From Acidimicrobiia bacterium (GTDB taxonomy: Bacteria; Actinomycetota; Acidimicrobiia; IMCC26256; BP-133), in NCBI GenBank assembly GCA_025923175.1, contig JAICGL010000088.1, forward strand, positions 1 through 10,441: a DNA stretch of 10,441 nucleotides. Reading direction: 5' to 3'. Position numbers and translations under genes: made by a program. This document shows, piece by piece, positions 6,316 through 10,441 of this stretch. The first letter of the stretch is position 1. Every line of letters starts with the position of its first letter. The notes beneath the pieces are model-generated. The model saw only the letters and a program-made list of their open reading frames with translations. It was not told where the DNA came from and did no database searches.

Positions 6316-6531
6316 GTGAAGAAACAGGAAGAGGAACTACCCGACGAGGAGATCGAGGTCGCCGAGGAACGGACGGCGCGGCACCACCACCCCACCTTCG
6401 ATGATGAGGACGCTCTTCGTGTTCACCTCCAGTCGCCTCATGGGCTCGATGCACCCGAGCATCTGAGCCGCACGACCCTCGAAGGTCTGCACGACCGGCT
6501 TCACGAGGAGACGGACGCAGCGGAGACCTGA
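6316..6531 (+). CDS. Small acidic, His-rich protein of unknown function
   Basis: 71 residues from a GTG start, 37 bp after the SIP gene and probably co-transcribed with it. The N-terminal 20 residues are strongly acidic; then come HHHP (23-26) and an HLQSPHGLDAPEHL segment (37-50), with further His at 59 and 63 in LEGLHDRLHEE. The regular histidines and helix-like LEGLHDRLH might make a metal site, but there are no cysteines and I do not recognise a named domain. GGAGG (6299-6303) is 12 nt before the GTG, slightly long. The GGAG can pair with CTCC at 6310-6313 to make a small hairpin over the ribosome binding site. A gene is supported by this site, the operon position and acidic composition; function is open. 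Confidence 0.6.
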   Translation: MKKQEEELPDEEIEVAEERTARHHHPTFDDEDALRVHLQSPHGLDAPEHLSRTTLEGLHDRLHEETDAAET

Positions 6532-6564
6532 TGAGGAGACTGCCTCCCGCGTCATGAGGAACGA

Positions 6565-7764
6565 CTAGCCCTGGACGCTGGTCCAGGCGGCCACCCATTC
6601 CGAGTAGTCCTTGCAGACCTCTCCCCGCGCGTCGCCGCAGTTCTTCAGGGGGGTCGTCCAGTAGGCGACCTTGTCGAAGTACGCCTCGTCCGTCGCGTGG
6701 AACGTGGTGCAGTGGTTCTTGTCCTCGGTCAGGGCGCACGCCTTCGAGTTCGACGGCGCCTCGCCGAAGTACTCGGCGACCTTGGCGTTGGCCTCGGGCG
6801 AGATGATGTGGTTCATGAACCGGTACATGCAGTTGGGGTTCTTGGCGTTCTTGTGGATCATCCAGGTGTCGGACCAGCCGGTGGATCCCTCCTTGGGCAT
6901 GACGCTCTCCACCTTGACGTTGTCCTTCTTGAGCAGGTTGGTAATGACCTGCCAGCTGGTGCCGGCCACCGAGTTGCCCTGCGTGAACGCAGCGATCGAC
7001 TTCGTGTAGTCGCTCCAGTACTCGCCGATGATCGTCCGCTGCTCCTTGAGGAGGGCGATGGCGGCGTCGAACTGCTTCTGGTCGAGCTCGTAGACGTTGG
7101 TGATGCCGAGGTCGGGCTTCGTCGCCTTCAGGTACAGGGCGGCGTCGGCGATGTAGATCGGGCTGTCATAGGCCGTGATCTTGCCCTTGTACTTGGAGTT
7201 CTTGTCCCACACCACGCCCCACGAGTCGGGCGCCGGCGACACCTTGTCGGTGCGCCACATCAACAGGTTGGCGCCCCGGCCGTGGGGAACGCCGTAGCTC
7301 TTGCCATCGACCGTGTTGTGCGGCTTGCTCTTGAGCGCCGGGAAGACGTCGGCGTAGTTCGGGATGAGCGTCGTGTTGATCGGAGCCACGTCACCGGCCT
7401 GGATCAGCCGGAGCGTGGCGTCGCCCGACGCCGACACCCCGTCGTACTGGCCGGTCTTCATGAGGCTGACCATCTCGTCGGAGCTGCCGGCGACCTTGGT
7501 GGTCACCTTGCAGTTGTTGTCCTTCTCGAACTGGCTGACCCAGTCGACCTTGGGGTCGAGCTCCCCCTTCTCCACATAGCCCGCCCAGGCGATGAGGTTG
7601 ACCTGACCCTCACTGGCGCCAAGCGTCTGGAGCGCGCCAACGGTCGTGCTCGTCGTGGAGTCCGCCTCCCCGCCCGCCGAGGAGCTCTTCTTGTCGTCGT
7701 CGGCACATCCCGCCAACAACAGGGACACGCTCCCCACCAGGGCGATGAGGGTTCGCGTTCTCAT
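6565..7764 (-). CDS. Spermidine/putrescine-type ABC substrate-binding lipoprotein (PotD-like)
   Basis: 399 residues. A lipoprotein signal peptide ends LLLAG before Cys20, followed by a Ser/Thr-rich spacer to about residue 45. The rest is a type 2 periplasmic-binding fold as in PotD/PotF: VNLIAWAGYVEKG near the start, a YGVPHGRGANLLMW strand, and the hinge and ligand regions YWSDYTKSIAAFTQG and VAGTSWQ. The C-terminal part (HIISPEANAKVAEYFGEAP, YWTTP) and its five cysteines match the actinobacterial form of this family. It would capture polyamines or a related small cation outside the membrane and hand them to an ABC importer. No permease or ATPase gene is within the window, so the partner is elsewhere. 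The gene starts 12 bp after the M23 gene, with AAGGGA as ribosome binding site, so both are likely on one mRNA. Confidence 0.88.
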   Translation of the reverse strand: MRTRTLIALVGSVSLLLAGCADDDKKSSSAGGEADSTTSTTVGALQTLGASEGQVNLIAWAGYVEKGELDPKVDWVSQFEKDNNCKVTTKVAGSSDEMVSLMKTGQYDGVSASGDATLRLIQAGDVAPINTTLIPNYADVFPALKSKPHNTVDGKSYGVPHGRGANLLMWRTDKVSPAPDSWGVVWDKNSKYKGKITAYDSPIYIADAALYLKATKPDLGITNVYELDQKQFDAAIALLKEQRTIIGEYWSDYTKSIAAFTQGNSVAGTSWQVITNLLKKDNVKVESVMPKEGSTGWSDTWMIHKNAKNPNCMYRFMNHIISPEANAKVAEYFGEAPSNSKACALTEDKNHCTTFHATDEAYFDKVAYWTTPLKNCGDARGEVCKDYSEWVAAWTSVQG

Positions 7765-7776
7765 GGTCCCTTGGAG

Positions 7777-8871
7777 CTAGTGGTCCCGGGGCATGGGTGG
7801 GCAGTGGTTCACGACCGTGGAGAACGCGTCGATCGGCCCACCGCCATCCGGGTGGATCTCGAAGTGCAGGTGGTAGGCGCTGGCGTTGCCCGACGCGCCG
7901 GTGAGACCGATCACCTCACCCGCCTCGACGTGGCGGTTGGAGTCCCCGACGATCCGCAGCAGGTGCATGTAGACGTACGTGTGACCGTCATCACCCCGCA
8001 GGAAGAGCGTCAGGCCGCCGCCACCCCAGAACCGGGTCTCGAAGGTTCCCGGTACCACGGCGACGTTCTCCGAGCCTCGTGGTGCCAGCAGGTCGACCCC
8101 GCGATGGCCTCGACCCGCACCCCAGCCGTCACCCCATTTGAACGGGCCGTTGAGCGGGCACACGAACCCCAGCGGCAACGGCGGCATCGCGCCCCGGCCC
8201 GCCGGCTGGGCCCGACTCGTGCGCTGCGCCGCCCGCCGGGCAGCGGCGTCGGCCTTACGCTGCGCAGCCTCAGCTTTACGCTGAGCGGCCTCGGTGGCCC
8301 GCCGCTGCCGTTCCTCCGCCCGTTCCTCGGCAACGAACGCCGAGAACCGGCCGGCGGCGGCCTGCCGCTCGCCGTCGAGCTTGCGCAGTGCCACTTCCTG
8401 CTCCTGGCGCTTGTCCTTCAGCCGGCGCCGGTCTTCCAGGATCTGCTTGGTCGAATCACTCAGGTTGCGGACGGCGGCGCCGGCCAGCACATTGACGCCA
8501 CCGACCAGCCGGGCCCGGCGGGCCGCCTCGAGGAGCTCGTTCCCGCCGTCTCCGAAGCCGCCATCGGCCCAGTCCAGCGTGTTGTCGTGCATGTAGAGGG
8601 CGACGGCCCCCTTCGTGGCCATCGCCCGCAGCGCCTCCTGCTGGGCGTCCACGCCCTCGAGACGGGTCTCGATCCGGCGGATCTCGGCGGCCAGCTTGTC
8701 GACCTCGGCCTTGGCCTTGCGGTAGCGAGAGGTGGACTCCTTCACGTCCCGCTGCAGTTCTTTCCGCCCGGGCGCGTCAGGATCCACACCTTCTCGGGCC
8801 ATGGCCGGGGTCACCGCGGCGGTGAGGCAGGCGAGCGAGACAGCCCAGGGAGCGAAGAGTCGTAACTTCAC
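7777..8871 (-). CDS. Secreted coiled-coil M23 (LytM) peptidoglycan endopeptidase
   Basis: 364 residues from a GTG at 8871. Residues 1-25 form a signal peptide ending AMA. Two coiled-coil stretches (about 36-80 and 138-215) flank a small helical region, as in EnvC/PcsB/RipC-like division hydrolase adaptors; the second includes repeats of EAAQRKA (about 194-207). The M23 domain (about 236-350) keeps zinc ligands His256 and Asp260 (HRGVD), catalytic His303 (YMHL), and HLHFE with His334 and zinc ligand His336, so it should be an active enzyme cutting cross-bridge or stem peptides. Coiled-coil M23 proteins are often controlled by FtsEX; no ftsEX is present here. Upstream codons are open to 9327 but lack a start with a signal peptide. 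No Shine-Dalgarno is seen; a -10 box 13 nt upstream implies a leader of only a few bases. PotD-like gene follows. Confidence 0.9.
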   Translation of the reverse strand: MKLRLFAPWAVSLACLTAAVTPAMAREGVDPDAPGRKELQRDVKESTSRYRKAKAEVDKLAAEIRRIETRLEGVDAQQEALRAMATKGAVALYMHDNTLDWADGGFGDGGNELLEAARRARLVGGVNVLAGAAVRNLSDSTKQILEDRRRLKDKRQEQEVALRKLDGERQAAAGRFSAFVAEERAEERQRRATEAAQRKAEAAQRKADAAARRAAQRTSRAQPAGRGAMPPLPLGFVCPLNGPFKWGDGWGAGRGHRGVDLLAPRGSENVAVVPGTFETRFWGGGGLTLFLRGDDGHTYVYMHLLRIVGDSNRHVEAGEVIGLTGASGNASAYHLHFEIHPDGGGPIDAFSTVVNHCPPMPRDH

Positions 8872-8884
8872 GGCGAAGCCGGTG

Positions 8885-8913
8885 ACGCTAACGCCGTATT
8901 CGACAGCCAGCAA
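8885..8913 (-). promoter_or_regulatory. Likely promoter of the M23 gene
   Basis: On the minus strand TTGCTG (8913-8908) and TAGCGT (8890-8885) are separated by 17 bp. The -10 ends 13 nt before the GTG at 8871, so the transcript would start a few bases before the start codon. The same TAGCGT hexamer is proposed for the GTPase gene. If correct, the inverted repeats at 8963-9030 lie upstream of this promoter as DNA elements and not in its mRNA. Confidence 0.4.
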
Positions 8914-8962
8914 TTTCCACAACGCAACGGAGCATTCGCACCGCTCTGGGCGCGCAGAATTT

Positions 8963-9030
8963 GCGGGAATAGCAAGGAACCCGATTAGGGTTCTTCCCGC
9001 TGTCACTTGGTGCCAAACGGGCCGGTGACA
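8963..9030. repeat. Nested inverted repeats in the M23/rpf divergent region
   Basis: GCGGGAA (8963-8969) pairs with TTCCCGC (8994-9000). Inside it GAACCC (8977-8982) pairs with GGGTTC (8988-8993) around GATTA; the right arms are contiguous while the left arms are separated by TAGCAAG (8970-8976), giving 13 bp with a 7-nt one-sided bulge. Directly next to it TGTCAC (9001-9006) and GTGACA (9025-9030) form a second inverted repeat enclosing TTGGTGCCAA (9007-9016). Nothing codes here. It could be a protein-binding region for the divergent cell-wall genes, a structured RNA on either strand, or a small mobile-element remnant. Confidence 0.45.
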
Positions 9031-9065
9031 CATTCCCCCCCAACCCCTGTCGAATTCTTCGGCGC

Positions 9066-9241
9066 GGGCGAAAGGAGATTGCCCTTCGGAGATGCAGTGG
9101 GCGCTCGTCTGCATCATCGTCTGGACATCGATGTCCCAATTTCGCCCCGAAGCTAAGGCTTCGAGACGTGTATGCACCTGACGGTTGCCCGCATTCCAAG
9201 CCACACCTGAAGCCCTCCGGGTTTCCGTGACTTCAAGGAGG
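9066..9241 (+). promoter_or_regulatory. Candidate structured leader (riboswitch-like) of the rpf gene
   Basis: Within this gene-free leader GGGCGAAA (9066-9073) pairs with TTTCGCCC (9140-9147), closing a domain that contains GATGCAG/CTGCATC (9091-9097/9109-9115) and GGACA/TGTCC (9123-9127/9132-9136, loop TCGA). CGAAGC/GCTTCG (9148-9153/9158-9163) abuts the closing helix. Competing pairs exist: GGGC/GCCC (9066-9069/9081-9084) and CTTCGG/CCGAAG (9084-9089/9147-9152). Nearer the gene, CCTCC (9214-9218) can mask the GGAGG of the ribosome binding site (9237-9241), while TGAAG/CTTCA (9208-9212/9231-9235) excludes that masking. Actinobacterial rpf genes are known to be controlled by the c-di-AMP (ydaO) riboswitch, but I do not find its conserved sequences here. 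Transcript start is unknown. The pairings are seen; switching is inferred. Confidence 0.4.
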
Positions 9242-9247
9242 CGCAAG

Positions 9248-9739
9248 ATGCGCAACCTGCTTCGCCGTAGTTCCGTTCTGATCGCCGTTTTGATGGCGAT
9301 CACGCTGCTCAGCAGCGACGTTTTCACCGCCGAGCCCGCGGGAGCCGCTTCAGTCTCCCGGCCAATCGTTCATTCATCCAGCAAGGCTCGCCCCGCAACT
9401 GCTCGTCGGGCCCGTCCACGCTACGGGCGGCGCTGGGTACGGGCGAAGGCCTCCCGCTCGGCCGTCCGCCAGCGAGTCGTCAAGGCCAAGGCTCTCCCCA
9501 CGGGTGACGTGTGGGCCCGGCTCCGCCAGTGCGAGTCCGGTGGCCGCTACAACATCAACACGGGCAACGGTTTCTACGGTGCCTACCAGTTCCTCCCACG
9601 GACCTGGCGCGGCCTCGGGTTCCCCGGCATGCCCCACCAGGCTCCGCCTGAGATGCAGGACGAGGCGGCCCGCAAGCTCCAGGCCCGCAGCGGCTGGGGC
9701 CAGTGGCCGGCCTGTTCCCGGCGTCTCGGCCTGCGCTGA
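9248..9739 (+). CDS. Resuscitation-promoting factor (Rpf) domain protein, secreted
   Basis: 163 residues. A signal peptide covers about 1-34 (hydrophobic 9-22, ending AGAA). A very basic Arg/Lys/Ala linker (about 46-82) probably binds the wall by charge. The Rpf transglycosylase-like domain (about 86-163) has WARLRQCESGG with catalytic Glu96, NTGNGFYGAYQF (104-115), TW (119-120) and SGWGQWPACSRRLGL at the end. Cys95 and Cys156 match the disulfide pair known in this fold. Rpf enzymes cleave glycan strands and promote regrowth from dormancy, often together with peptidases; the divergent M23 enzyme fits such a role. The ATG at 9248 has an excellent AAGGAGG (9235-9241); the frame's extension to 9185 would delete the signal peptide logic and is rejected. 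The domain is single, without LysM or DUF348 modules, unlike RpfB. Confidence 0.92.
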   Translation: MRNLLRRSSVLIAVLMAITLLSSDVFTAEPAGAASVSRPIVHSSSKARPATARRARPRYGRRWVRAKASRSAVRQRVVKAKALPTGDVWARLRQCESGGRYNINTGNGFYGAYQFLPRTWRGLGFPGMPHQAPPEMQDEAARKLQARSGWGQWPACSRRLGLR

Positions 9740-9746
9740 ACCAGGC

Positions 9747-9765
9747 ACCCGCTCAGGACGCGGGT
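9747..9765. terminator. Hairpin between convergent rpf and methyltransferase genes
   Basis: ACCCGC (9747-9752) and GCGGGT (9760-9765) form a perfect 6-bp stem with a 7-nt loop, 7 nt after the rpf stop and followed on the plus strand by TT. Its loop contains the stop codon of the convergent methyltransferase gene (9753-9755 on the minus strand). The short U-run makes it a weak or U-less terminator, usable from both sides. Confidence 0.5.
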
Positions 9766-10441
9766 TTCCGGGCCGTGAAGCAGAACTGAGTTCCCTCGAA
9801 GAAGAACTCTCCCTGCTCGGCCAGATCCCGCTGTTCCGTTAACCAGGCCGCCGCTTCGTCCCCGGTCACACCACCACGGCCGGGGACGAAGTCGGCGGCC
9901 ATTCCCAGCATGAGGACCGCGAAGGACTCGTCGTCGTAGTCGACCGTGGCGAAGCTGTGTCCGGCCACCGCGACGTCGACGAAGCCGGCGGCCCGGAAGT
10001 ACGCCCCGAGCCGGCGAGGAAGCGACGGGTGGACGAGGTGTTCGTCCCAGGCTGACAGCACCCGCCGCATCCGGTCGGGATCGGCGGTGTGCCACCAGAC
10101 GGTTCCCCAGTCGACGTCCCAGATGAGCGCCCGGCCACCGGGCCGGAGCGCCCGGTAGATCTCGGCCAGCGCGGCGGGCGGGTCGGGGACGTACTCCATC
10201 ACCTGCACGCAGAGCGCGGCGTCGAAGTCGCCGTCGTCGACGGGGAGCGCAGTGGCGTTGCCGTCGCGGAACGTCACGTTAGAATGGCCCTCGCAGCGCT
10301 GTCGGGCGAGACCGAGCATGTCGGGGCTGGCGTCGACACCGACGATCGAACCGCTCGGCCCGACCACGTCGAGCAATTCCCTCACGTAGAAACCGGGTCC
10401 GCACCCGATGTCGAGGATCCGCTCCCCCGCAACGGGCGCCA
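9753..10441 (-). CDS. Class I SAM-dependent methyltransferase, 5' end outside window
   Basis: About 229 residues are visible and the frame remains open to the right edge. The SAM-binding core is clear: motif I LDIGCGPGFY (10380s-10410s region on the minus strand), the acidic residue in GVDASPDML, the post-II GNATALPVDDGDFDAALC segment, and LRPGGRALIWDVDW as post-motif III. This is the Methyltransf_11/UbiE-like group. A GTG at 10385 lies after motif I and cannot be the true start. The C-terminal half (WWHTADPDRMRRVLSAWDEHL, RLGAYFRAAGFVDV, EFFFEGTQFCFTARKP) sets the substrate, which I cannot name; small molecules or lipids are typical. It converges with the rpf gene, 13 nt between ends. Confidence 0.85.
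   Translation of the reverse strand, partial: APVAGERILDIGCGPGFYVRELLDVVGPSGSIVGVDASPDMLGLARQRCEGHSNVTFRDGNATALPVDDGDFDAALCVQVMEYVPDPPAALAEIYRALRPGGRALIWDVDWGTVWWHTADPDRMRRVLSAWDEHLVHPSLPRRLGAYFRAAGFVDVAVAGHSFATVDYDDESFAVLMLGMAADFVPGRGGVTGDEAAAWLTEQRDLAEQGEFFFEGTQFCFTARKPAS

Noticed and set aside
8225..8300. Short tandem repeats as a separate repeat element
   Set aside because: They encode the EAAQRKA repeats of the M23 protein coiled coil and are explained by coding sequence.
6697..8865. 722-codon plus-strand open frame opposite the PotD-like and M23 genes
   Set aside because: High GC keeps the opposite frame open; the predicted protein has no family features, whereas both minus-strand genes have complete domains and signal peptides.
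9066..9241. Known ydaO c-di-AMP riboswitch before rpf
   Set aside because: The conserved GAACCCGACAGCTAACC-type end and other invariant blocks that I recall are not present on the plus strand, and the minus strand of 8880-9060 does not show them either.
8872..9327. N-terminal extension of the M23 protein
   Set aside because: It lacks a ribosome binding site and would place a clear signal peptide about 150 residues inside the protein; the region is rich in inverted repeats instead.
10383..10385. GTG as start of the methyltransferase
   Set aside because: SAM-binding motif I (DIGCGPG) lies upstream in the same frame, so the gene begins beyond the window.

Overview
The window reads as chromosomal DNA of a high-GC actinobacterium. 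The pointers are a bldC-type regulator, a resuscitation-promoting-factor (Rpf) lytic enzyme, an actinobacterial-type PotD lipoprotein with its cysteine set, and several TANNNT boxes placed for leaderless or near-leaderless mRNAs. A Thr/Pro-rich lipoprotein linker would fit Acidimicrobiia, but that placement is a guess. No rRNA, tRNA, CRISPR, transposase or integrase was found, and gene content looks like core or housekeeping chromosome.

Layout. 1-717 (minus): a TetR/AcrR regulator of LmrA/YxaF type overlaps by four bases (ATGA) a gene that runs off the left edge. 860-1045 (plus): a short BldC-like MerR-family protein, converging on 1057-1911 (minus), an L,D-transpeptidase lipoprotein; one hairpin holds both stop codons. 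2038-5450 (minus): a tight three-gene unit, transcribed as TGS-domain GTPase, tandem ABM-like protein, then gamma-glutamyltransferase. 5478-6531 (plus): a siderophore-interacting FAD protein, divergent from the GTPase with only 27 bp between start codons, followed by a small acidic His-rich protein. 6565-8871 (minus): an M23 endopeptidase followed 12 bp later by a spermidine/putrescine-type binding lipoprotein. 8872-9247: a 376-bp gene-free divergent region rich in inverted repeats. 9248-9739 (plus): an Rpf-domain protein. 9753-10441 (minus): a class I methyltransferase cut by the right edge.

How it fits together. Three exported enzymes act on peptidoglycan: the L,D-transpeptidase makes cross-links, the M23 enzyme cleaves peptide bridges, and Rpf cleaves glycan strands. 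The M23 and rpf genes diverge from the same structured intergenic region. The GTPase-ABM-GGT unit and the SIP gene appear to start from overlapping divergent promoters.

Most interesting signals are non-coding: (a) an rpf leader (about 9066-9241) with long-range pairing and mutually exclusive helices, one of which would hide the ribosome binding site; (b) a 19-bp near-perfect operator with a distant half-site before the L,D-transpeptidase gene; (c) three decamers in exact 10-bp phase before bldC; (d) overlapping divergent -10 boxes at 5462-5471. All were found by eye and need folding, covariation or mapping of transcript ends. I saw no clear multi-gene defence or biosynthetic system.
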